64,000 nucleotides of DNA from Paratinospora sagittata (taxonomy: Eukaryota; Streptophyta; Magnoliopsida; Ranunculales; Menispermaceae). Below the pieces are notes generated by a model. It searched no databases. It saw only the letters and a program-made list of their open reading frames with translations, and had not been told where the DNA came from. The stretch lies in NCBI GenBank assembly GCA_035771175.1, contig CM069610.1, positions 20,798,501 through 20,862,500 of the forward strand. Direction: 5' to 3'. Position numbers and translations under genes: made by a program. Below, in pieces: positions 22,933 to 33,981 of this stretch (position 1 is the first letter of the stretch; each line of letters begins with the position of its first letter).

Positions 22933-23966
22933 TCTAGATCTTTGACGAATTATGTTCTCTTTTCAACTAGAAAGCTCCTCAAGCTTCCTCTTAAGAACTT
23001 TCTCCTCTTCCGTCGCCGCCATATTTGTAGGATCTTGAAAGCACACATTCTGGAGGTCCTCCAATTCCACTTTTACACTTTGAAGATCATGAGCTAGATT
23101 TCTAAAACAATCCCTATTCCACTCTTTCAATGCCGCCTTAAGGGTTTTCAATTTCTAAACCAACATAAATAAGGGACTCCCATATTTCTGTGTATGCCAG
23201 TTCCTCTCAACAATACCCAGAAAATCATGGTGGGAAGACCACGCATTTAAGAATCTGAAAGGCTTGGGACCACAATTTAGATCATTCCAAAGAGAAACAA
23301 ACATGGGGGCATGATAAGATAAACCCATGGTAAGGACCGAAGCCTCAGAACCATCAAAATCCTCCAACCATTTGAGGTTAGACATAACCCTATCAAGTTT
23401 ACAAGAGATTTTGTTGTTCCGACTTTGTCTATTGCACCATCCGAGGTCCACCAATCCAACAACATCAACACAAGCATTCACGTCATCCATAGCCTCCATG
23501 TTGGGAGGAAGACCCCCATTTTTTCATAGCTAAACCTCACTGTATTAAGATCACCCAATAGGAGCCACAGGTCATTTACATAGACCCAAGTCCTAATATT
23601 ACTCCACAAAACTTTTCTGTCAACAAGAACATTTGACCCATACACTGCAGACAAAAAGAAAGTCTTTTGCTCACTAACACACAACACTTCATCATGAATC
23701 AATTGATCAAAGCATAATAAGGCCTTAAAATTTACCCTTTCATCATCCCATCCCACCCAAATACGACTCTTAAATTGGGAAGAAGAGTTATCCATCCAAC
23801 TCTAATGAGGTAACATCTTCTTAATTACATCATCCTTATTGAACATAGAGACCTTGGTTTCAAAAAGAACCACAACACTATGCTTGAATTTGCAAACCAT
23901 AGAACGAACTTCACTTTGTTTGGAGAGGGCATTTAAACCCCTAACATTCCAACAAATGAGCTTCAT
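22933..23966 (-). pseudogene. LINE ORF2 start and endonuclease domain
   Basis: ORF2 probably began at ATG 23964-23966: MKLICWNVRGLNALSKQ, the usual N-terminal endonuclease start (WNVRG), then FETKV (metal-binding Glu), SAVYGSN, LLGDLNT (GDLN) and, in a shifted frame after about 23500, GLSYHAPMF in place of the usual S-D-H motif. A stop near 23800 and a frameshift near 23500 break it. The SDH-to-SYH change removes a catalytic Asp if read correctly. Confidence 0.87.
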
Positions 23967-24035
23967 TTGGAATATGATTTCTTCTGGGAAGACCCCTTGC
24001 GGGGTTTCTCTTTATGGCCCTCAGATTTAGACTGA

Positions 24036-25319
24036 GACTTAGCTTACCATTATTCTTCTTTTTCTTCTCACCATGCTTCCCTTGAGACATAAACTTGTCC
24101 AAGGCTTCTCTTCCGCCAAAACCACCAAAACAGCCTCATTCCTTAAATTTTCTTCAATTGGAGGATCCTCCCCCACATTGTCCACCCCATCACCTTGTAT
24201 AAGAATAGAGAACTTGCTCATGTAAAGTTTTTTGTTTATTAGGATGGTTTCCTTGACAGGTTGTGACGAAGGACTTTTCCCAAAAACATGTCGCCCCTCA
24301 TCACTAGCCTTCTCCTCAACATTAACCATTCCTATCCTGCAGCCCACATTTTCATGCAAATGTTTCAACTCATCAATGTGCACGACCTCACCCCTCTGTT
24401 TTTGTTCTTCAATAAGCACAACCACCTCAACATTTTCTAGAGGATCAATCATTTCCGCCCCATGAGTAGAGACCTCAATGTGATTCTCTAGATTCTTTTT
24501 ACCAACATCTTTCTTCAAAGGACATTGGGCATCACTGTGTCAGAAAACTCAACATTTCGTGCAATGTGGAGGCTTAAAGTCAAAGCTAAGTGGTTGGTGC
24601 AATACTTCACCCTCAACAGAAATCATCACTCAAGGTTGGTTCATAGCCTCAACATCGACCTCCACACAAATCCTTGCATAAGCCAATCTGGACTTGATTC
24701 GTGTAGGGTCATCCATATGAATCGGCTTCCCAATCACACTACCAATTCTCCCGAGACATTCATGGTTCCAGAAATGAAATGGGAGATTTGGATGCCTCAC
24801 CCAAACCAGGACCCTCTGTAGCTCGCAACTCCCTAAATCCATATTTTTCTCTCATTGTTGGAAAAACAGGGACTTTAGAGATAAACCAAGGCCCCCATCT
24901 AACACCATTCTCTTGTCCTCGTCAAAAACAAACTGGAAAATAAGGAACGCATTCTCCACCACCCTAACAAAGAATGACCCCTTTGTTTTCCACATCCCCT
25001 TAGTACGCTTTTCAACCAATTTCAGGGGGAGATGACTCCCCAAGAAATGACCCACCAAGCAATTTGCCCACTCACGAGCACCATCATCCACCAAGGAGGT
25101 GGAAATCCACACAAACATTTTCCCATTCTCCACATCAGGTTCAAAATACTCCAACATAGCACCCTCCCTTGCATCCATCGAACCAAAAAGAGAGGACCAT
25201 GGAACCTTACCCATGGTCTTTGACTCTGCCGAAGCCTCGCCGTCCGTCGATCCCTTCCCCCTACTGGCCGCACCATCCCGTCGTTCCTCCCCCACTGCAC
25301 CAGGTTTGAACTCCACCAT
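24036..25319 (-). pseudogene. LINE ORF1: DUF4283 and CCHC knuckle
   Basis: Opens at 25319 (MVEFKPGAVGEERRDG). The DUF4283 domain follows (EWANCLVGHFLGSHLPLKLV, then FLIFQFVFDEDKRMVLDGG). After a frameshift near 24850 comes VWVRHPNLPFHFWN and GSVIGKPIHMDDPT, then a zinc knuckle of spacing C-x2-C-x4-H-x4-C at about 24510-24560 with two stops inside, then a hydrophilic tail to 24036. Nucleic-acid-binding ORF1 of plant L1 LINEs. Dead copy. Confidence 0.88.
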
Positions 25320-25339
25320 CCCTTTTTTTTACAGCAGTG

Positions 25340-27230
25340 ACTTGCAATTGCAAGAAAGGGCGTCCTTGTTGTGCGTTGTCGTTTGCAGTAGAAGAACCTG
25401 GATGCGTGGTGCAGATTACACATACAGTATTTTATTTGGTCTTCCATTAGAAAATTTGGTTTTGCCACATACAATTTCACAACAAGATACGACTCCACTA
25501 GCATAAACTGAGCAAATGTTGTCAGATAGTGATGAGCTTCCACCAGTAATTGATGAAGCTCAACCAGTTCATGACATAGCATTGAGGAGATTACAAAGAT
25601 CTCATAGACCGAATATTTCAAATGACTATATAATCTATATGTAGGAACATGAGTCTAATATAGGGATTAAAAATGATCCTATGACTTGTGCCCAAGCAAT
25701 TCAGAATGTTAAATCTTCCCATTGGATGGATGTCATGATTGATGAACTCAAATCCATGTGTGATAATGATGTTTGGGACTTAGTTTAGCTTCCTATTGGT
25801 TGTAAAAAAAATTGGCTACAAATAGGTTTTCAAGACAAAACGAGATGTTACTGGCAACAATGAGAAGTATAAAGCAAGACTTGCGGCAAAAGGCTTTAAC
25901 CAAAAAGAAGATATTGATTACAAAGAAACCTTCTCCCCAATTTTCTTTAAAGTTTCCTTTAGAATTGTTATGGCTTTAGTGCAACATTTTGAATTTAGAG
26001 TTACATTAGATGGATGTAAAAATTGATTTTCTAAATTGAGATTTGGCTAAAGATGTGTAGATGTTGCAATCAGAAGGTTTTCATCAATCTAGGAATGAGC
26101 ATATGGTATGCAAACTCAAAAGTCTATTTCTAGACTTAAGCAGGCTTCAAGACAATGGTAATTGAAATTTAATGAGGTAATAACCTCTTTTAGCTTCTAA
26201 GATAATATATTTAATCATTGCATATACCTGAAAATCAGTGGAAGAATGTTCATTTTTCTAGTACTTTGTGTTGATGATATACTCCTTACTAGCAATGATA
26301 CTACTTTATTACATGAAACTAACAATTTTTATTTGATCATTTTAAGATGAAAGATCTTAGTAATGTTTTATTTGTTCTGGGGATTGAAATTCATCATGAT
26401 AGGTCTCGTGGTTTATTTGGGTTATCTCAAAAATCTTACACTGGTAAGGTGTTTGAGAGGTTTAATATAAACAGTTGTTCTCCTGGTGGTGAAGCTCTAA
26501 TATATAAAGGTGATGAACTTTTAAAGTTTCAATGCTCTCAAAATGAATTGGAGCTATTTGAATTGAAGATGGTCTTATATGCATCTGAGTTTGATAAGTG
26601 TGTACACACCCATATATATATATAACTTTTATTATTAAGGTATTTGGCAGATATCGAAGTGATTATGGTAAGGAGCACTAGAAAGCAACTAAGAAGGTCT
26701 TGCGGTAATTGCAAAGAACAAAACATTTTATGCTCACATACAGACGTTCTGACCTTCTAGTAATTGGTTATTCTAATGTAGAGTATGTTGGTTGTCCTAA
26801 TGATCAAAAGTTTACTTCACGCTTTATGGAAGAGTGTCAAATAGACACTTACAACATCATCTACTATATGCAGGTTAAGTGTATATAGCTTTTTATGAAG
26901 CAACTACACAAGCTATTTGGTTGCGGTATTTATTTGGTGTCTACATGTTATTAATTCTATATCTAGACCAGTGAATTTATTTTGTGATAACTCAATAATA
27001 GTTGCCTTCTCCCAAAACAAGCCATCATCTGGATCTAAGTATATGAATATTAAGTACTAATTAGTTGTTAGAGAAAAGATTAAAGAAAAAGAAATTCATT
27101 CTGTTCAAATAGCCACAGAAGAGATGATTGTTGATCTATTAACTAAAGGTTTGCCACCTAAATAATTTATGGGCCATGTTACCAACACAAGGTTGGTTGA
27201 TAATTTTAACATATTTGATTAGTGGGAGTC
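25340..27230 (+). pseudogene. Copia pol: reverse transcriptase and RNase H (heavily decayed)
   Basis: Through many stops it reads the Copia RT series: HWMDVMIDELKSMCDND, then NEKYKARLAAKGFNQKEDID, YKETFSPIF, SRLKQASRQW, LVLCVDDILLTSND (catalytic VDD near 26270), and the C-terminal RNase H block CDNSIIVAFSQNKPSSGSK, VREKIKEKEIH, ATEEMIVDLLTKGLPPK. Gag, protease and integrase are missing on the left, where the LINE lies. The order is that of an ordinary Copia element. Confidence 0.9.
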
Positions 27231-28440
27231 GTTAATTCAATAAGAACAATCTTATTCTTGAGAATATTACTCGTGCACTGCTTTATGGATGTTATTTTAT
27301 GTCATATACTTGTGCGCACATATATGTTATTATTTATGGCAAGAAGTCTTAAAGCATTTGTGGCTTTAAGCAAAGTGGTAACTCATATGTAGGGTAAGCA
27401 AAAAATCGGGTATAGGTACGGATAATGCCTCGTACTAACGCACATATGGCATATCTATACCCGGCTTGATTTGAAAAATAGACAGCAAGTGTTCGTCCGT
27501 ACCCGTATGTTTTAAAAACCGAATAGCTCAATTTTGTCCGTACCCACATGTTTTTTTAAAAAATATATAATGGTAAAATATGTTTTTTCAATAAACAAAT
27601 TGAAATTTCATGCCAGTAGTAACGAAGAACAAAGAAGAGAAAGAATATAATAAGAAAAAAAAAATCAATAAGAAATGAGTAAAAAAGATTTAAATGAGCT
27701 AGAGCATAGACAAATTAAAGTAGGAATATGCAAAACATCTCTTTTATTAAGAAGGAACTGGGTATCCAGTTTTTTTAATCTATTTCCGAACCTGACTCAA
27801 TTTTTAAAATGAACATATTTTTTTTTCGAACCCAATTTGATTTTTAAAAAATCTTGTCCAAACATATTTTAAAATGAGCCAGACGAAAGCGGACAAATAG
27901 ATCCAGATTCATTTTGCTACCCTAACTCATATGGGTACAAAGATTTTCATGTATGAGGTTGTTTTAGAGTTGAGACATATAGGAGTCGCCAGTCTTAAGC
28001 TGTTACTCGTGAAGTTTGATGAGTTTTTCATTATGACTCATCTTTCAAACCTAATAGTTATAAGCATGATCGATGATAACAGTTGCACGTAATTTTCGTA
28101 GCACTCGTTACCATTTCGTAAAGCCTGAGTCAGTAAAATCATAACTCTTTTGACTATCTATAGTCTTATGTCAGATATGATGTAATGACTTACTAGATTT
28201 GATACTTGTGATTTTTTTTTAGTAAGGCACAGATTATAAGGTGTACCCTCTAAGCATTTGGTATTTTGTGGCCACATGTTTTGTTATCAATTGGAATGTC
28301 GTTTTTTTAAACAAACTCTTTTGAAATGAGTCAATAATGTACTATGGAGCTCAAGTGGAAGAATGTACGCATAAAAAGAGTTGTCTAAGAAATTATATTT
28401 ATTTATTTACAAAAAAAACAAATTGATTAGAATGTTTAAT
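27231..28440 (+). other. Probable Copia 3' region/3' LTR remnant
   Basis: Follows the pol end (GATTAGTGGGAGTC resembles a polypurine tract near 27220-27233). LTR ends not defined. Interrupted by the hAT MITE at 27390-27925. The right portion (28310-28440) is similar to 16890-17045. Confidence 0.4.
27390..27925. mobile_element. hAT-type MITE (536 bp)
   Basis: Terminal inverted repeats TAGGGTAAGCAAAA and, at the other end inverted, TTAGGGTAGCAAAA. An 8-bp duplication CTCATATG sits at 27382-27389 and 27926-27933 (identity extends a few bases further left). Interior has several (C)GGGTA(C) and TCGGGTA-type motifs and no transposase. Confidence 0.85.
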
Positions 28441-28857
28441 TGATGATTAGTATTTAACTTATCTATAAGTTAATCTAGAAAAAGTGAAAAAAAAGTGAAA
28501 AAGTGTAAAATGTTGAAGTACAATTTTTATATTAGTATAGATAAGTTAAACTTTATGATTAGTATATTTTAGTTTATATTATTTTTTTAGTAGCCTTTAG
28601 CACATTGATGACTTTGATCATGAGTACTATATGTGACGCTCAAAATCTATTTTAAAAAAATGGTAAAACGCGTGTAGTTAATTATATTTTTTGTTTAAAC
28701 TTTTTATTATATTTTTTTAATTGATTATCAATCTTAATTGTGTAATGAAATAATGATAATATTTTATTTTCTAGTATGGGATGATAAGACAATGACAAAT
28801 TATAATTTCTTTTTTTTTCATTAAGAGCTTTATGCAATAATAAATATTTATAGTTAA

Positions 28858-29658
28858 GAGGGCTGCTACTTAACCTCATTTATGAATTATCATCACCCCA
28901 ATTACTAGCACTACCCCACCCAAGACATTAACATTATTTCCATCCTAGCCAAAAAATCAAAAACCCTAAACTACCCTTCCCATTTCAACACCATCTTCTT
29001 CTTTCTCCTATTATTTTCTTCTCCTTAAAACCCTAGCCCCAACTCCAAAGCCCTAGTTTTCCACCATTTTCTTTTCCCTCTCTTCATTTCCCGTCATTTT
29101 CTTCTTCAAACCCCAATTTTTTCATCATTCAAATGGTTCGTTGGCTTTTTTTTTTTTTGCAAAAAATTGCACTTATGGCTGAACCTTATTTTTCCTTTTT
29201 TTTCACCTTCTAACATGTATTTTTAGGCATTTCTTGATATTTTTTATTTGCCTACTAACATTCGGATCTAAAAAAAATGTCAAGAAATGCTTAGAAATAT
29301 ATGCTAGAAGGTAAAAAAAAATAAATAAATAAATAAGAGTTGTATAAGGTTTCCACGCATGGCTGAACCAAGGTGCGATTTTTTGCAAAAAAAAAAAAAA
29401 CACCAACGAACCATTCGAATACACCAAATACTTCTCAAAATGGTTTAAATCTTTTAAAAGAAACCAAAAAGACTTTGAATTTGTACTTACAAGCAACAAA
29501 AAATATAAATTAGAGAAGTGATTTGTAGAAGTAGTTAAAGAAAGAAGAAGAAGATAAGGTCATTTTGGTCATTTGAAAGGAGGGTAGTTTAGAAATTCAA
29601 GGTTTTTGGTTTAGTGGGGTGATGATAGTCCATAAATAGGGTCTAAATAACACCTTTC
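28858..29658. mobile_element. Foldback / Mutator-like non-autonomous element (801 bp)
   Basis: The two halves are inverted copies of each other over most of the length: the outer arm has ATTTATG...TATCATCACCCCA, the inner arm has AATGGTTCGTTGG, GCAAAAAAT, then AGGCATTTCTTGA. Flanked by a 9-bp near-perfect duplication TATAGTTAA/TACAGTTAA (28849-28857 and 29659-29667; 8 of 9 match), fitting Mutator-like elements. No transposase ORF. Confidence 0.8.
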
Positions 29659-29849
29659 TACAGTTAATTGTAATACTTTGTATAGTCATTGATAAATTGT
29701 TATCTATTAATAATTCAAAGAATTTTCTTCAGTTTTCATTATAATATCTTTTATTTTGTATGTAATGCCCTAGGTTTGCACAAAAAAAAAATTGTCTCGG
29801 GTACCTGCCCGCGTGCCCGAACGTTCAGGCGCACAGGCGCAAATTTTCC

Positions 29850-29856
29850 TATTTAA
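29850..29856 (+). promoter_or_regulatory. Likely TATA box of Ty3 LTR
   Basis: TATTTAA followed by a C-rich pyrimidine stretch. The 3' LTR has the same sequence at 39378-39384. Confidence 0.5.
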
Positions 29857-30576
29857 GAAACTCCTCCCCCTCCTCATTTCTCACACCAAAATCACTCCCC
29901 CTTATGATTTTCCTTCTCTCTTTCACTCATTTTGAGTTTTTGTCTTCTCTTTCGAGACTCTCTGTGCGGTGCAACGCGGTTCTACCCTGGGAAAGGTGCC
30001 AGATTTTAAAGGAGTTTTTATCTGAAGGTGGAAAACGAAACGTAGGTTTGCGTGTCTTATAACTTTTATTAAAGTTTACATTCATTTATCATTATGTCTA
30101 CTATTCATTTACACTGCATTATTGCGTATAATGTTTATACTTGTCATACTTATGCCTGTATATTTAGAGTTCATGTATTATACTATTGTTATGCCGGATT
30201 AGTGGTCAATCTGGCTCAACCAGACTCAGTCTTGTCCTCAGTAACTTTAAATAGTGAACGGCAGGCAGCGTGCTGCTCTAGACGATTGGTATTTAAGTAG
30301 ATCCCGTGTCTCACATCTCAACTGGAGACTAATCTGGTTGGTCTTATTTGATAGCTATCAGCTTATACAAGTAATACTAAATGTCCTAACCTTGTACGTC
30401 GTGATACCGACCCTGATAAGGATCACCAGACGTTGCCAAATCTTGTCTAAATGTTAAGTAAAGACCAGACCAGTTCATGCATTGGCGTCATACATAGCAC
30501 CACCTAGGGACGTATGTGGTTTATGATTCATAGAATAGTTATAAGCAATGCTCGTTATTCATTATATTTCTCTGGA

Positions 30577-30726
30577 GAGGGACGTACAATGAGAACCTGA
30601 CTACTCTTGGGGAGGGACATCTGTACGTGAATCCAGAACGTCGGTCCTGAGGAGGGACGTACAATGAGAACCCGGCTACTCCTGGGGAGGGACATTTGTA
30701 CGTGAACTCAGGCGATGTACAATCAT
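30577..30726 (+). repeat. Two 75-bp direct repeats in the 5' LTR
   Basis: Units start at 30577 and 30652; both begin GAGGGACGTACAATGAGAAC and later contain GGGGAGGGACAT. The same pair occurs in the 3' LTR near 43060-43210, more diverged. Confidence 0.85.
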
Positions 30727-31136
30727 CAAACCAATACGAGACGGTGTCATGCATACATACATATTGGATTGATTATGATGTTCTGATGTGTATTTCAGAT
30801 ATTTGATTATGGAGTTTGCTTTATTAATTGTTATATTCACGAACTATTTTACCCACTGATCGTGTAGCTCACCCGTTGTTATCCAATTTTTCACAGGAGA
30901 TTAGGGTGAACTGGGTGCAGCTTTTTTGGGTCAACATTTTGTACCCTTTGTATTATTCATTGGGGATTTTGGGAGAATGTACCCTTACTTATTCACGTGC
31001 AAATATATTCTGACATTAATGAAATCAGACTTGTACTTAATCGTGTTTTCGCGTACTCAGTTATCGTTATAATGCATTCGCTCCCCGTCCGGTGTCCGGC
31101 CGGTTTAGGAGCGTCCGAGCGGGGTATGACATTTAA

Positions 31137-31149
31137 TGGTATCAGAGCG
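31137..31149 (+). other. Primer-binding site, tRNA-iMet
   Basis: TGGTATCAGAGCG, 5 bases after the LTR end, complementary to the 3' end of plant initiator methionine tRNA. Primes minus-strand DNA synthesis. Confidence 0.9.
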
Positions 31150-31195
31150 TAAAGTTCACGGCCCGCCCAAGTCCACCAATTAGGGGAAGAAATTA

Positions 31196-31219
31196 TTTAT
31201 TAGATATATATATCTCTAG

Positions 31220-31276
<57 letters not shown>

Positions 31277-31470
31277 TTATATATAGTTGAGATTTATATT
31301 AAATATATATTTAGAAAACTATATAGCTTTTATATAGTTTAGATATATATATATATATATATATTATGAAAACTATATATATAGTTCATGATTAAATATA
31401 TATATATATATATATATGTATGTATATCTATATATCTATGTATATATATGAGATATATATATTATATTGC
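31196..31470. repeat. AT microsatellite in the element leader
   Basis: Long (AT)n runs, the longest at about 31221-31273, broken by short AT-rich words, between the primer site and the extra ORF. Confidence 0.9.
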
Positions 31471-31612
31471 TAATGGAGAATGTGGATTAAATGATGGCAT
31501 AAACATCAAGAGAAAAATAGAAAATATTGTCCAACGGACAAAGCATAAATCTTAAAAATGTTAGGAATATATTTTGTGTCTTTCACAAGTTTATTTTCCT
31601 TTCAACAAAATA

Positions 31613-33198
31613 ATGGCCTCAAGTGAAGGAACAACTTCCTGTAGTAGGGAACCAATTCCCACCAGACTCAAGGAATTGTCCAAAAGGAAGATTATGACTA
31701 TGAGGAGTATCGACAATAGAAATCTTCGCCTCCGTCCGATCCTTCACGAAAAACTCGCAACACTGAGGTGGTTGAACATAACAAAAGTTGAGGGTTACGT
31801 CTCTTACAACTTGATGAAATCCTTCTACGAAGCCATGAATTGCGTAGGACTTCAAGAAGATGGGATCAGCCCTGTTTTGGAGACAACGGTCAGGGAAACA
31901 AAGATTTCTATCAACGTCGAAATTATTGCACGACTTATGGAATTTCCGATTGAAGATAGAACCACACGAACCCCAGACAGTTGCAGAGATCGCGGAGTCC
32001 AAAGAACAGTTGTTCAATTCTCTCGCCAAAAAGTCGAACACCCAATCACCGTACGCCCACCTCCCAAACAATCTCCTTAACCCACCTCTTGTCGGCCTTG
32101 GAAAAATCGTATTCGGCAACATCTTGCCGAAAAAGGTGACTAGAGGTGCTATGTCAATGACACAACTTCTTGTGCTATACTGCATAGAGAAGAAAATTAA
32201 GGTCTCCTTACCTCACATCATCATCCAACAAATGTTGCGGGTGATTCAAAACCCTTTGAGAAAGGAACTCCTCGGCTACGGAGTCTTGATCATGAGGATG
32301 CTATACGAGGCAAACGTCAACACTTTTGATGAGTCTTCGAAGCAGATCACTAAGGCGGTTACGCATCCTCTATCTTCAAGATATTTGTCAAAAGTTGAGG
32401 GGTGACTAACGAGGAAGTATTCGGTGCGACTTTAGGAGGAAACAACGAAAGAATTAGAGACAAAAATGGGCGTTGTCTCTGAAAAAGTCGACGCAAGATT
32501 CCTGTTAGGGAGGTACCAAATAACGAGCCAAACCAGAACCCTACGTCAAACCCAGCCCCGAATAATGGTCAAACCAATCACTTATTCTCTGAGGAAGAAT
32601 TCTTTGTCAACCTAAATCAACCTCAACCAAATCAGGATAGACAAAGAGTTCCAACCAATCCACCTTCCTGGAACATGCCAACTTAAGGCAGCACTACGTA
32701 CCAAATGTTTCCAACTCCTGAGGTACCGTATCGGCCAATTCCACAAGTTTCGGTGAACCAACAACAACAAGATTGTGCGGCACCAAATTTTGGAAGACAT
32801 GACATCCCAATGAGCCCATTGTTTCAAGACTTTTCAACCCAAGCATATCCAGATGTCCAAAGGGTTCCAGTTAGGAAATCTCGTACAATCAAAACAACTA
32901 CCCCACACCTATGAGTCAACCGTACAACCAATACTTTTTACCAATGCCTACGGCCTACCGTCCACCTATTGGACAGTCGACCCATCAACCATCGATAGGG
33001 CAATCGACTAACCCATTCAAGCAATTAAATGTGATCGTATCTAGTATTGCTCGGATGGAAGAGACTCAAAATGTTTTGTTAACTCGTATGCAAAACGTCA
33101 AAGAACAACGAGCAAATTCTCAACCTTCTTCTAGTAGTCTTTTTGTACCTAGAATGAGGTCTAAAAGGGGCAGTAATAGGCAGGAAAATCAGAAATGA
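31613..33198 (+). pseudogene. Extra ORF upstream of gag (frameshifted copy)
   Basis: Starts MASSEGTTSCSREPIPTR at 31613 and is the full-length counterpart of the ORF at 3701-5095 on the minus strand. Frames change near 31960, 32405 and 32895, with stops near 32479 and 32684. Recognisable segments in order: YEAMNCVGLQEDGISPVLE, LFNSLAKK, LVLYCIEKKIKVSLPHIIIQ, GYGVLIMRMLYEANV, a Gln/Pro/Asn-rich middle, and the RANSQPSS...RQENQK tail. It supplies the N-terminus (about 50 residues) missing from the minus copy. Confidence 0.82.
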
Positions 33199-33960
33199 TC
33201 ACTGGCATTGTAAAATTTATTTTATATATGAATGAAAATGTTTTGTTTAAGACTATCTTTGGTGGGCCGACTTACAACCATTCTTTCTTTTGTATCACTA
33301 ACTTTGGAGTGGTATGGGACACAACAAAATTGGAGGATACTAAATAAAATGTGGAAGTAAGAAAACCCACGACCTTGTGTGAAAAGAAACATTTGGAGAA
33401 AGTTGCATTACTAACATTATCACTAAGTTTACACGGTATGGGACGAGTAAACTTGGACGATACTATTAGTGAACTACTATTTAGCCCCCGATGTTTTATA
33501 GAGACCGTGTTCATACAACTTAACTCGGTTGACACCCTTATTACCAAATTCATGTGGTATGGGACACACGAATTTGGATAACAGTTGAAAAGACTAAGCG
33601 AAAGAGTTTGAATACATAAGATTGCGATAGAACGTTAGATCAAGATATTTACCGAGGCAAATCTTAGAATTTTTATGACTCGTATGAATTTTCAATGAAA
33701 TATATATGTATGTTCACAAAAACCAGAACCAAAACATTTGAAATACTTGCAAAGTTTTATACTTATTATATAAACATTCTAACCTTGTTTTTCACCATGG
33801 CCAAACATACGAGGCACATAAGATTCTTTGATTCCTCAACAAAAACCTTACACTATACTTAAAAAAATAGGTGGTTTTTATATTGCAGTACTCTAGAAAT
33901 TGTTGCTGAGAATACCATAACATTATATTTGGCTACAGTTTCCTAAATCATGGTTTTATT
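33199..33960 (+). other. Spacer with three repeats about 122 bp apart
   Basis: The GGTATGGGAC-containing motif occurs with TATGGGA at 33313, 33437 and 33558 (124 and 121 bp apart), each followed by an AAYTTGGA block. No ORF. Conserved in the minus copy (2929-3700). Confidence 0.8.
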
Positions 33961-33981
33961 TTCTCCTTGCCAGTGAGAAAA

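Larger units (their letters stand above)
17254..25340 (-). mobile_element. L1-type plant LINE, near full length but decayed, split by a solo LTR
   Basis: Read on the minus strand: ORF1 (DUF4283 plus CCHC), then ORF2 with apurinic-type endonuclease, reverse transcriptase, zf-RVT and RNase H. It ends with a T-run at 17254-17262, which is the poly(A) tail seen from the plus strand. After subtracting the 2.87-kb solo LTR insert the LINE is about 5.2 kb. I could not find a convincing target duplication: the 5' boundary near 25330-25340 is placed where ORF1 sequence stops and plus-strand Copia pol begins. Confidence 0.88.
29761..31131 (+). repeat. 5' LTR (1371 bp)
   Basis: TGTAATGCCC...GGTATGACA. 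A TATA-like TATTTAA at 29850 lies only about 90 bp in, so U3 is short and R/U5 long. Contains a 75-bp direct repeat at 30577-30726 (GAGGGACGTACAATGAGAAC in each unit). Confidence 0.95.

Noticed and set aside
29203..29499. 98-codon ORF in the foldback element as a transposase
   Set aside because: Low-complexity translation of T-rich inverted arms; no transposase motif.
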